Below are positions 51,100 to 61,776 of a stretch of DNA of 64,000 nt, in pieces. The notes beneath the pieces are model-generated. The model had not been told where the DNA came from and did not search any database. It was given only the letters and a program-made list of their open reading frames with translations. The position numbers and the translations under genes are program-made. The stretch lies in contig NC_063271.1 of the NCBI RefSeq assembly GCF_910591885.1, positions 12,269,001 through 12,333,000 on the forward strand, given 5' to 3'. Source of the stretch: Bombus terrestris (lineage: Eukaryota > Arthropoda > Insecta > Hymenoptera > Apidae). Every line of letters starts with the position of its first letter. Position 1 is the stretch's first letter.

Positions 51100-51870
51100 A
51101 GATATGTGAAATATTCAAAACACTCGTTAAAAGATTTACTAGATAAAACAAATTCCTGTTCAGGTTTCATTTCTTTAATAATATCCATAAGAATATCAAT
51201 TTGCATAAATATTTGCATACCGGTGGTTTCATGACGGTGTTTAATTATTATATTTAAACAACCGTTCCAATAACATTCCATATGTTATTTTGTAGATGCT
51301 GCAGTTAATGTTTGATTTCGTGTAATTACGCTTATAGATAATTTAATTTGATGAATGACAATGATTTTGATTTTATCATAGTAATGATTCGATGTTTCAT
51401 ATCGAAATCGCATATTGTTTTAAAATTCAATTTAATTATTATTATATTATATATATTAATACTGTTACTAATACTAATACGATATTCTAGAAAAGATCTA
51501 CTCAACAACATACATATCTTGTAAATTATTTAATAACTATTTTTAAATAAATAATTCTGAATGTATAACGAAGTGTTCAATTCAAAAAGAAATAAAAAGA
51601 CTGTATTAATGTTTAATGATGAGTATAAGTATATATAATAATAAATATATTAAATACGAGCAAAAATATTTCTTTTTATGAACCGCAATGAAACTTCTAT
51701 CATAAGATCTTACAACATGCAACGAATTAAAAATAGTTCTTCTTATATAAAATATGTCATTAAGATAGAAGAAATATTGTAAATAATAAATTACAAAATA
51801 AAAGTATATAACAAAATTAACATTGAAAAGATAGGAAACGGCAACAAAAGACTTGAAAAGAACTTCTCAG
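51100..51870. other. AT-rich spacer
   Basis: About 770 bp of very AT-rich DNA with short TA and AAT runs. It lies where the missing C-terminal exons of the minus-strand kinase might be expected, but I could not read any kinase motif on either strand. Confidence 0.5.
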
Positions 51871-51876
51871 TCAACT

Positions 51877-51896
51877 GCCTCCGTGGCGCAATCGGC

Positions 51897-51933
<37 letters not shown>

Positions 51934-51950
51934 GAGCCCACCCGGGGGCG
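51877..51950 (+). tRNA. tRNA-Asn (GTT)
   Basis: The 74-nt gene folds as a standard cloverleaf. The acceptor stem GCCTCCG pairs with CGGGGGC (one T-G wobble at the fourth pair). The anticodon stem TTCGG/CCGAA holds the loop CTGTTAA with anticodon GTT at 51,911-51,913. The T-arm is GGTGG-TTCGAGC-CCACC, and the discriminator base is G. The internal A and B boxes are intact. Six T residues at 51,956-51,961 form a Pol III terminator. CCA is not encoded, as expected in eukaryotes. Confidence 0.97.
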
Positions 51951-51955
51951 AATTA

Positions 51956-51961
51956 TTTTTT
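51956..51961 (+). terminator. Pol III terminator of tRNA-Asn
   Basis: A run of six T residues starts 6 nt after the tRNA. Confidence 0.8.
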
Positions 51962-52509
51962 GATCCTAAACAAATTCTACTGTAATTCAGTCCTTTTTTT
52001 TATTATCATTAACAATATTAATCACTCATTAATATTGTAGATCACTAAAAAAAAAAAAAAATACTCATTAAAATATTAAACATTGCTTAGATACAAACTC
52101 TCAGGAATTAGTTTAAATGTTAAACAGCAAATATATTATAGAAAACTCTGTAATACTGATTGTATATTCTCAGTTAATAGTAATCTATATACACTTTTTA
52201 CGCATTTTAGGATAAAATGATATAAAAAAAAATCACTTACTATTTTTAAAAAGTGAAAAAATGTCTACCAATTACCAAAAGAAAATTAATCATTTATTCA
52301 GCTTTGCTATATATATAAAATATAAAAATTCATAAAAATTGCATAACAACTAGTCTTCTACCATATATTTGCATAGAATGAAATTTGCCGACTTCATAAA
52401 ATGATAAATAATAACAATAAATATAATCTTTATTCAACTAAAAATAAACCTATAAAATTTACTTCATATTCTGCATGTTAAATGTAAAAAATGTAAAAAA
52501 AGAAATTAT
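51962..52509. other. Spacer between the two tRNA genes
   Basis: About 550 bp of AT-rich DNA with a 14-A run near 52,046. On minus that run makes a T-rich stretch ending in AG that resembles an acceptor, but in the kinase reading phase it meets TGA at once. No gene seen. Confidence 0.5.
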
Positions 52510-52521
52510 AAAAATAAAACT

Positions 52522-52593
52522 TGACCCCGACGTGATTTGAACACGCAACCTTCTGATCTGGAGTCAGACGCGCTACCGTTGCGCCACGGAGTC
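52522..52593 (-). tRNA. tRNA-Trp (CCA)
   Basis: The 72-nt minus-strand gene has acceptor stem GACTCCG/CGGGGTC with a T-G wobble at the fourth pair, anticodon stem TCTGA/TCAGA with loop CTCCAGA, and anticodon CCA (plus coordinates 52,559-52,561). The T-arm is GCGTG-TTCAAAT-CACGT and the discriminator base is A. Pol III terminator T runs lie at plus 52,516-52,519 and 52,510-52,514. It converges on tRNA-Asn and lies downstream of, on the same strand as, the last kinase exon I could trace. Confidence 0.97.
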
Positions 52594-52880
52594 CACGGAC
52601 TGCAGTATCTTTTAAGATAGTTATAACGTATAGATACTAACATTGTTAAACATAAGAATATATGAAGTGAAGTAGTATATTAAAAACTATCGCTTTAATT
52701 TTAATAAATGAATCAATTTATATTTAAAAATATATGTTTTCTACTATACTTCAGATTTTATCTTCTACTTCTTGTATTGAAATGATTGTAATTCCAATGT
52801 TAGTATGTTGATAGTACAATTCATGTCATATTTAATATTACTTTAACAGAAAAAAGAAAAAATATATATGTCATACATAC

Positions 52881-54257
52881 CTGATTTGTAAGCATGAAAC
52901 AAGCTAATACTCCCAATGACCACCAATCTACTTCTTGTCCATAATATTGTCTACTGAATATTTCTGGTGCTATAACAAGATACATCAAGTGAAAAATAGT
53001 TTACTTTATATAATTTTTATATTTTATATACATTTTTGTACTTGCCCATATATTCTGGAGTTCCACAAAGCGTATGTGTTCTTTCTGTATGATTTAACCA
53101 CTTTGCAAGACCAAAATCAATAATTATAGCATGACCTTCCTCATCCAATAGAACATTTGTAGCTTTTATATCTCTATGTACAACACCAGCATTGTGCAAA
53201 AAATCTTTAACACACAATAACAAAGAAACATAAATTCTATCTCATATTGAATTATCAATTCAAAACGATGTATATTTACCAATAGCTAAAGCAACTTCTG
53301 CTACATATATTCTAACTATATTTTCAGGCAGAGAACCACATTGCTCGACTAATGAAAATAACTCTCCTCCACCAACATACTTAGTTACTGGAATTAATGC
53401 ACATTAAGAAACATATCTAACAATAATTAATAATAACATAATTGCAAGCTTACATATATACAATGTTTTCCTTCCTTGCCACCTGTGAGAGCAATCTAAT
53501 ATAAATGGATGATGACCAACCAATTTTTGTATTGATACCTAATATTAAATATATGTATAAATTCAATTACAATACAAAATAAAAATAAACATGCCTTCAA
53601 TTTTAAAAGCATACATACTTCCTGTTTAGCCTGCATTATACCATTTTCTGCAACCACTTTAGCTTTACTGATTACTTTTAAAGCAAAAAATTCTCCAGTA
53701 TCTTGTTTCTGAATTTTATATACTTTTCCATAAGCTCCTTTGGCTATTATGCTTAAAAATATATAAGCATTTTGCAGAGATACTTGTCTTATTTGAAATT
53801 CTGGAAGAAACATAGCCTGACAACGTGATACAGGCCATAATGTTTTCGAAGTACCCAATGAATCATATAATGTACCTTCGCTCCAGCTATAAAGTCAAAT
53901 ACTTATTACATATGGATTATTAAATGCATAAAAATTATGAACTATTACAATTACCTTCTGCAAGAAGCACGAGACCATGATTTAGTTTCTTTCTGCGAAG
54001 ATTGCGTTGATCCAATGCAACTTCCACCAATTATATCACTAAGACTATACTGCATAAAAAATATTATAATAGTATTTATTAATCTTTATCAATTGAGATA
54101 CAATTATATATAAGTAGTTGATCTTATTAATAACATTATCTACATTATATAGGTTATATTTATAACCTATGTTTTATTTACAATTTTAAATGATATATAC
54201 CTGACTAGTATACTTCTGATTATTGTGATAATTATTTTTTGTGATAGAATTACCCAT
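52881..54257 (-). CDS. S6KL/RSKR-type serine/threonine kinase, 3' end missing
   Basis: Seven minus-strand exons splice in frame: 54,257-54,201; 54,049-53,955; 53,886-53,619; 53,538-53,454; 53,387-53,280; 53,204-53,046; 52,969-52,881, giving 287 residues. The start MGNSITK is a likely N-myristoylation site. FLPEFQIRQ (77-85) resembles the segment before the kinase domain in SgK494/RSKR and fits Drosophila S6KL. Kinase motifs are complete: Gly loop AKGAYGKV (99-106), ATP lysine K121, HRD (214-216), N221, DFG (234-236), GTPEYMAPE (252-260) and DWWSLG (272-277). The residues needed for catalysis are present. The trace stops at a CAG/GTATGT donor in the C-lobe. The remaining part of the C-lobe, roughly 80-100 residues, is not found. 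Intron 6 uses a GC donor. Family membership is from memory of the motifs; S6KL acts at the fly neuromuscular junction. Confidence 0.85.
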
Positions 54258-54261
54258 TCGA

Positions 54262-54839
54262 ACTGAAAAATATTAATTTTTATTCAACATCTTGCTTTAT
54301 TCATTGAATAAATATAATAAATAATCATTTCTTTCACGTTCATTTATTTATCTTAAATGCGTTATAAAACGTGTCATATGTATATTTATTTTTAAAACAG
54401 AATAAGTTTGATATTTAGTTAAATTAATATAATTTTATCATGAATAATAAAATTTACTATAAAACCATTATTATAAAAATTATTATGCATCTGTATGTGT
54501 ATTGCTGTATGTAACACATATACATATGTATGTATATTTTGCATTTCAAGGATGAATACTACACCAAAAACAAATCATAATTAATATTTTGATAAAACAG
54601 TTGTATACTTTAATATTTTAGCTATTATATATAATTATTCATACATTGAATTAGTAAAATATGTATTAATCATTTTAAAATGCCCGAGGACTATGCATTT
54701 TATCCAAGGTATGATTGAAGTGAATCATACCAAGAAATTTATTACACTTGATTATAATTTTAAATATATGTATGTAAGTAATATTACTAAAACATGCCAT
54801 TTAAGTATTATTACTATTAAATAACTTTATAAACATACC
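54262..54839 (-). other. Probable 5' intron of the kinase gene
   Basis: On minus a GTATGT donor at 54,838 follows ...ATTATCAGG. A T-rich tract with TTTTTCAG at 54,263 precedes the short leader TTCGA and the ATG at 54,257. This suggests an untranslated exon ending at 54,839 joined to the coding exon. Confidence 0.4.
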
Positions 54840-54953
54840 CTGATAATAAAATAATTTTTCTATTTCGATCAAAAAGAGAGGAGATGAAACAGATATTGTA
54901 TGGAGTACTGCATACAATTTGAATTATCAGAAATTAAAATAACGGATAAAATA

Positions 54954-54961
54954 TCACGTGA
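54954..54961. promoter_or_regulatory. TCACGTGA palindromic E-box
   Basis: A perfect 8-bp palindrome containing CACGTG lies about 115 bp upstream of the proposed leader-exon donor of the kinase gene. Such sites bind USF/Mitf/Max-type bHLH proteins. Chance occurrence of an 8-mer is possible. Confidence 0.25.
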
Positions 54962-54964
54962 CTT

Positions 54965-55440
54965 ATCGTTATACAAATGACGTACAAAGTGGATCTATTT
55001 TCTTGTAAATATATATTTTTCCCATATAAATTAGCATGTACACACATATATACACACTAATGTAAAAATTTATCTTCCATTATTTGAAAATAATGTATAA
55101 CTTTAATATTCTAATTATAAAAATACATTAAAAAGGTAATTCACTATTTATAAAATGTTAACAATAATGTTCATGTGCTCTTCGTAGAGAAATGAAAACA
55201 ATTGATTTTTAGAACTCTATTATAAAGAGTAAACACCAAATTAAACTTACATAAAACTTTCAATGGAATTTATTACTATTTTGATCAATCTTTCTCTCTT
55301 ACTTATAATTTTTCTATCTTTTCATTTATTTTAATTATTTAGATTACATACCTATTGATTGTAATCAACCTGGGAAGCAGAGTTGAAACTTCTAAATTTT
55401 CTAAAAATGTTTATAATAGCTGAATAGTATATACATAGTT
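54965..55440. other. Spacer within the kinase 5' region
   Basis: AT-rich. On minus an 18-nt segment at about 55,353-55,370 is bounded by CCCAG and GTATGT, so a tiny exon is conceivable. It would add VDYNQ and a stop after the exon at 55,447-55,536. No other feature seen. Confidence 0.3.
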
Positions 55441-55446
55441 ACATAC

Positions 55447-55536
55447 CATCAGAGACGAGGATACTACTTGGTAGATGACCGACTTATCAGCGACGAGTAA
55501 TGTTGACTTCATTTCTGGAGAAACATTGAGCGACAT
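55447..55536 (-). CDS. Candidate alternative first exon (30 codons)
   Basis: An ATG at 55,536 on minus opens 30 codons (MSLNVSPEMKSTLLVADKSV and 10 more), ending exactly at a CTGATG/GTATGT donor. The 90-nt length leaves phase 0. Kinase exon 2 (54,049) also begins in phase 0, so direct splicing would give the kinase a second, non-myristoylated N-terminus. A CTCTACAG stands just before the ATG, so it could also be an internal exon. Alternatives are a uORF in the kinase leader or an unrelated short gene. It is head to head with COX6A, ATG to ATG 118 bp. Confidence 0.3.
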
Positions 55537-55653
55537 CTGTAGAGAAATAAAATAATTACATTGAAAACCGAGACGTATGTACATGTAGTGATGTAATTGA
55601 ATAAAATCAGTATCTGTACTTTTTCCTTGCGTTCTACTCCTGTTCCTCGCAAA

Positions 55654-56335
55654 ATGTCGAAGATACTAAGGGTAGGCCAATTTGGCCGTACTTTTACACG
55701 GGGTATGGCAGAATATATAAGAACAGTAGAAGGACGTCAACATCCTGTTTCCAACGGTAAATTATGAAAAATTCCATTTACAAGATTTTTAATGGCACGG
55801 AAAAATGTGAAAATGAAAGATTTCTGATTCTTTAAACTTTTTACTTCATCAAAGCGTATTTTATTACAAAATCTGAAATAAAAAGTACTCCTTATCTATA
55901 TCCTGTTTTAGCATTAATGTGAAAATTTGTAATTCTATTAAAAGTTAGAAATCTATGGTTACATAAGTATAATTTGTCATTCCATTTGATTTTAGATACT
56001 GTTAAAATATTTAAGCTTATTACCTATTTTGTGGGTATTCCTTTATTGGGAGTTTCTATGGTTAATTGCTATATCAAAGTTCTTGAAGAAAATCATGAAC
56101 CAGCTCCGGAGTTCATTCAGTATCCATATATGAAAATAATGAATAAGGTAAGATTTAAATAGGAAGAAAAAAATAATTAAAAATACTAAAATAGTTGCAA
56201 AAGTACTAAATACTGTCGCAAGATTTAATTATTTTTGTCTTTGTGTAGGCTTTCCCATGGAAGGATGGAAAACATTCACTCTTTCATAATCCGAAAAAAA
56301 ATTATATACCTGGTATTGGTTACGAAGAGAATTAG
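55654..56335 (+). CDS. COX6A: Cytochrome c oxidase subunit 6A, mitochondrial (113 aa)
   Basis: Exons 55,654-55,756, 55,996-56,147 and 56,249-56,335 join in frame (donors GTAAAT and GTAAGA; acceptors TTTTAG and GTGTAG) to give 113 residues, the usual size for the precursor. COX6A is a nuclear-encoded subunit of respiratory complex IV in the inner mitochondrial membrane. The first 30 or so residues are basic and poor in acids, as in a matrix-targeting presequence. A single membrane helix spans about residues 39-61 (IFKLITYFVGIPLLGVSMVN). The C-terminal signature FPWKDGKHSLFHNP (87-100) and the GYEEN end match the family. It shares an upstream region with the minus-strand exon at 55,447 and ends about 100 bp from the end of the MYND gene. 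The fly orthologue is levy. Confidence 0.95.
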
Positions 56336-56394
56336 AGAATAAAATTAGTATGTAGTTTGTATGTGTTTAATCTGTATTGCTGAAAACATAAAAA

Positions 56395-56400
56395 AATAAA
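56395..56400 (+). terminator. Polyadenylation signal of COX6A
   Basis: AATAAA 60 nt after the stop codon, within an A-rich run. Confidence 0.6.
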
Positions 56401-56496
56401 TTTGAATTTAGTGAAGTGTATATATATTTACTTGATCAGAATTCACATATATCTATAATTACATATTAAAAACAATTCAACTTATTATTTGAGAAG

Positions 56497-56502
56497 TTTA
56501 TT
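56497..56502 (-). terminator. Polyadenylation signal of the MYND gene
   Basis: TTTATT on plus is AATAAA on minus, about 195 nt after the TAA of the MYND gene. It faces the COX6A signal with 96 bp between them. Confidence 0.45.
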
Positions 56503-56696
56503 TTTTATATCTAAATACAATAGACATCTGTTCATTTTTTTGTCAAAAATAATAATTTATAACATTAATAAAGAAAATCTATATTAATATCCTTATATTT
56601 TAACCAAAGACATCAATACTGATTAACACAAAACTATAGTTGTGTAGAGCTGTAGGTTCTTGTGACAATAAGATAACAAATAATACTAAGTTTCAA

Positions 56697-59600
56697 TTAT
56701 GAAGATATACTTCTTTCTACAGGTGAGCAGTCTTTATAATGATCTCCCCAATGCAATTGAGAACATTCTTTAGAGCAATATTTAGCTTCTAAACAAATTA
56801 TACATGCTACAGTACTAGGTTTGCCACAATATAAGCATATTTTAATTTCTTCCTCTTCAATATTTTCTTCCATAGTATTTGCAGGAACATTATTAGTTAC
56901 ACCAATTCTTAAATATGCTTCCATTGATATACTTCTAACATCCTTAATATAAGTTGTAGGAGATCTCTCTAATGAAATGTTGTGCGATTCCTTATTATTA
57001 AAATATTCAATGTTATTTGGAGATTTGAATGAAGATACTGTTAAGTCATCAGTAATGGTACCTTTTAAGTGTTGATGTTCTTGATATTCTTCAGGTTCTA
57101 TAGATTTTGATGTATTTTCACTATTAGCATTAGTATCAACAACAGTTACCTGATCATTCTTAGAAGAAATTTCTACAGTAACTAGATGAGAATTTAACTG
57201 CTGCAGGGTATCTTTATTAAGTAATTTCATATTTGATAGTGTTGATAACTTTTCTGTGACTACTTGAGGAATATTTTCAGTTATCTTTTTTGACTCATCT
57301 AAATTCTGTTCTTTGGTCTTTGAATTATATATATTTCTAGAGCTGTTTGGTTTCCTTTCCACTTTATTCTCTTGACATACATCAACGTCTGATGTTTGAT
57401 GACTTTGTAAATTCTTCTTAATTGAAGAACTATTTGTCTGTGAATTATCAGTTGCTTCATGTTCTTTTTCACATTGGTTTTGTGTTATTGTAATATTTGA
57501 ATTTTCTTCATAATTTGTGCAATTTTGTTTAATATTCATTGCATTATACTGTTCTTGGTTACTTTTAGATGCTTCAACTTGACAGCATATTCCATTGTTT
57601 CCTTTTACTGTAATTTGTATCACTTTTGGAACATCAATTTCAATATTTTTAAGTATATTTGTTTGATAGTTATCTGGTAAAAGGTTTTTTATTGTTTTTT
57701 CTACTAGATGTTTTAGGAGTGTTTGGAAATGAAGTAATAGAGATCTCTCTGAATGAATTTCTTGCCATTTTTCTGAAGTAAACTGTTGTTGTAACCAAGT
57801 GGTACAACCAAAGTAGTAGTCTAGTTGTTTCAGTAATATAAGTTTTTGAATATCAGAGATATATTTCAATATATCGAATAGATTTGTTGTTGATTCTAGT
57901 GAAACTTGCAGATTTTCTTTCTTCTTTAATCGTCTGAGTGTACTTTTCTTTAATTGTTGAGACTGTGCTACTTGTTCAGATGTACGATTTTGTGAAACTT
58001 CCATTGGTATCCTTTTTTGAGGGATTACTTTTTGATGTTTCTGTTCAATGTATTGTGAATTTTTTAGTACAGAACGTGATATATTCGCTGCAACCATAGT
58101 TTGTACAGGTTGTGGTATGTTACGATTTGGTGCTACAGATCGTGAGACACCTTGTAACTGAGTCCCCTGTGACATGTGTGTTGAGTTCATATTTTGCTGT
58201 ACAGGTTGTGGTATGTTACGATTTGGTGCTACAGATCGTGAGACACCTTGTAACTGAGTCCCCTGTGACATATATGTTGAGTTCATATTTTGCTGTACAA
58301 GTTGTAGTATGTTATGATTTGGTGATACAGATTGTGAGACATCTTGTAACTGAGTCCTCCCCTGCGACATATGTATTAAGTTCATATTTTGCTGTATGGT
58401 ATAATTTGGTACATTTACATTAGAATATGTATTTGTTTGTGGTATAAAAATAGATGAAACATATTGTTGGTTTATAGATGATGCAGATGATGGTACAGAT
58501 ATAGATGATGGTACAGAAGCATGTACTCCCCCTAATTGATTTCTTCCAGTAGGTGGAAATAAGGAATATTGCAAAGGATAGCTTTGCCTAACATGCATAT
58601 TTGTTACTAGATTCTGCTTAGCAAAATTAACATTTGAAACATTTTGTTGAGTAAAATTTGCATGCACTTGCATTCTGTAAGTGTGTTGATGCATATTATT
58701 ATTATGGCTGTTATTATTCACAGTAATGGGATTTACCAATACATTGCTTTGAAGAACATTATTTTGCAAAGGTATTTGCTCTTGAAAATTCTGCTGAGGT
58801 TGGTTTGGAACAATGTTAAGGCGAAGTGTTTGACCTTGCTCAGAAGAAATAGAAAGTAAATATTGTAACCTGGATTGTACAGATGAAGCCCATATATTCT
58901 GTGATACTTGTGCATCGCAAAATCTATTTTGATTCAATGTTATTTGGTTTGGAACACCTACAGATTTTACAGTTCGACATTCATTCAGGTTATTTAAAAT
59001 ATCGAAATAATAGGATTTGACTGATGGTGCATAACAAAACAACTCGTTTAATGATAGTGGTGGAATTATTAACATTTCTTTGTTAAGTATAGCTATAACT
59101 CTTTTTATTAGTTCAATATAATCGTCAGTATTCAATATTTTTCTTATGTTTTGGAATTGGTTATTTAACATTTTATCATAACTTACATCAGTAATTGAAG
59201 ATTTCCGTATCTTCCAAATTATACTACGTATCTTTTTAAAAATAACATACAAAGATTTTGAAAATGTTGGATCCATATGACAATTCTTCATATTCACAGA
59301 ATTTGTTCGACTAGCAGTTTCAGATACAGGTGCAGGAGTTGAAACTATTATTTCGGGTGCTGTTTGAGTTTCTGTATTATGTGAAAATTGAACAACAGTA
59401 GGAGTAACACTGTTTACAGGTGTGGGGCACCATCTGGCACCTAGTTCTGCACAAGTTAAAACTCTTAATTTAGCTTGAGGTAACTTATTGGATTGAATGT
59501 CTTTCTTTTCTGAGATACTTAATCCAGAATTTTCCACTGCTAATTCATTCTCATTATTTTTCACATTAGATATATTATTTGTAGAAATAACATTATCAGT

Positions 59601-61776
59601 TTTATTTGTATTAGAAGATAATTGTACTTTTTTATCTTCTTCAATATAATTTAATACTTCTTCTGTAATACTTTGATTACAATTAATTTGTATTTCTGAT
59701 AATTTTTTTAAATTTGAACTTTCACCAACATCTCCATTCATGTCAATTTCTCGAATACTAAGAATATTTCCATTTGATCCAATCTGACAAGTTTTCAAAA
59801 ATCTCATATGAAGATCATTAAAATCTTTTGTATCTAAATTACTTCTTTCAGATCCTGAAAAATTTTTACTTATAGCTACTGTATCAAGACTTGGGATACA
59901 AATTTCCGGAATATCAGAAGGTAATATATTATTTATCTCTGATGTTGCTTTCATTTTTGCTGTAGAAACACTAATTTTTGATTGCTCAGTTATTTGGAAC
60001 ATATCTGTGACACTTGATGCATGTTTACTTTTCTCAATATTATTCTTCTCAGAAAAATTAGTGAACTTCTTATTTCGAGATAATTCTTTTTTCTCTATTT
60101 CAATATCATGTGTTTTGTTTTCATATGTATTATTTTGTAATTTATTACATTCAATTTCCACAAAATTTGTTGCACTTTCAATTTGACTAGTAGATTTATT
60201 ATTTGCATTACTTGTAACTTCATTTGATTCGTGTATTGTATCGACATTGACAATAGTCCCCTGAGATCTATCTTCATCTGATTTCTGAATTATATTATCA
60301 ATCGTACCCTGAGATGTACCTTCATTTGATTTATGACTTGTATCAACATTGGCAATGATTCCCTGAGATGTATCTTCATTTGATTCATGAATTACATCAA
60401 CATTGACAATGATCCTCTGAGATGTATCTTCATCAGATTTCTGAATTATATTGCCAATCGTACCCTGAGATGTACCTTCATTTGATTTGTGACTTGTATC
60501 AACATTGGCAATGATTCCCTGAAATGTGTCTTCACTTGATTCATGAATTACATCAACATTGACAATGATCCTTTGAGATGTATCTTCATTTAATCCATAA
60601 TTTGTGTCAACATTGACAATGGTCTCCTGAGATGTATTCTTATTCAATTTATGAATCATATCAAGATTAGTAATGGTCCCTTGAGATATATCATCATTTG
60701 GTTTATGACTTATATCAACATTAGCAATGATCCCCTGAGATGTATCTTCATTTGATTTCTGAATTATATCGACATGGGCAGCAGTCATAGTTATATTTCT
60801 TTCAGCAACATGCACTTCAGACTTACAAGAATCAACAAAATCCTTTTTCCTTGTCTTTCTAAATCTTTCTTCTATAATATTTTGCTCTTGTTCATCTTCA
60901 CTAATACTTATACAGTCCCCAAAATATGTTCGAAATCTATCTTTTATTTTTCTTTTTTTTTTGATAATTTCTTTATGCTTATCTGAAACTATTAGTTTAT
61001 GCAGCTTTCTTTTATCTGTATTTTCTCTCATCTTTGTTACTTCTTCAGTGTTATGGCTACAATTTAATGTACTGTCCTCATGTTTAGAGTATGTATTTTT
61101 GTCTGGTATAGAATTCACTTTCATATCTATAAGCTTCTTACCATTATGTAATTTTTTGCCGATATCCGATTTTGTGCTTTTAATATTATCTACTTTCTTA
61201 TAATCGTCTGATTTTATAGAATCACTTGCCTTCTTGGCAAAAAAAGAATTTAGTTTCAATTTAGGTTCAACGTGTTTTTTTCTATATTTATTAAACATTA
61301 ATATTTTGTTTGAACCTACTTTGTCCGATATTAAATTAGGAATTTTTTGGATTTTTTGAGTATCTTTATGTTCACGAATACAATGATGATTTTCATCTTT
61401 ATCACATTTTTTACTTGAAACTACATCATTTTCCAGTTTTTTTACATTAGTGGATTTTTCATCCACTTCCATTTTTGAGGAAATACTTTCATCCAACTGT
61501 TTTAGCGTTTCATCAAAGGAATGCATTGTTGCTAATGGATTTTTTAACTTATAACATATGTTTGGTATGAATAATTCTCGATTGCTGCTTATCAATGCAG
61601 TTTCATGTGCTGTCACACCATCCGCTTTTTTTATATATTTGCTCTCTTCTTTGATAATTATTTCCGTCGTGTTTGATTTATGTATATCTTCAATTTGCGG
61701 ACACAAATTTAAAGCGTTTCTTCTGAGATTATCAATGATATTCTTTTCTCTTTCATCTTTCGACAAGTTTTTAAAT
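56697..61776 (-). CDS. Large MYND zinc-finger protein, 5' exon missing (about 1,690 aa)
   Basis: A single minus-strand exon stays open for 5.07 kb. It begins at a TTTCAG acceptor (exon start 61,776, entering in phase 2) and not at an ATG, so at least one upstream coding exon is missing; the first in-frame codon like a start is TTG at 61,766. Counting from there, residues 1644-1680 form a MYND finger with spacing C-x2-C-x7-C-x2-C-x5-C-x3-C-x7-H-x3-C. MYND fingers bind proline-rich partner peptides. The rest is Asn/Ser/Lys/Gln-rich and largely disordered: a repeat block at 331-514, the short motif CAELGARWCPTP near 773-784, a helical part near 835-935, a Gln/Asn-rich part with 32-residue repeats (1126-1222), and a second helical part near 1290-1370. 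No SET or Tudor domain is visible. Identity is unknown. Confidence 0.85.
56709..56837 (-). other. MYND zinc-finger region
   Basis: This codes for the last 43 or so residues before the C-terminal tail. Eight zinc ligands are in order: C1644, C1647, C1655, C1658, C1664, C1668, H1676 and C1680 (numbering from the codon at 61,766). All are present, so the finger should fold. Confidence 0.85.
58102..58392 (-). repeat. Three 96-bp coding repeats (32 aa each)
   Basis: Units start at plus 58,102, 58,198 and 58,294. The first two are nearly identical; the third is more diverged and carries one extra codon (99 bp). Each encodes a QQNMN...MSQG...QLQGVS...PN unit. The near identity of the first two suggests a recent duplication or gene conversion. 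Confidence 0.85.
60225..60775 (-). repeat. Coding tandem repeats of 16-18 aa in a 52-aa higher-order unit
   Basis: About ten units of the type SNEDTSQGIIANVDxxHK follow one another. Three successive units (18, 18 and 16 residues) repeat together with a 156-bp period: for example TTTCTGAATTATATT at 60,282 recurs at 60,438. The 16-residue unit lacks two residues and reads IGNIIQK or IDNIIQK. All units keep the frame. Confidence 0.8.
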
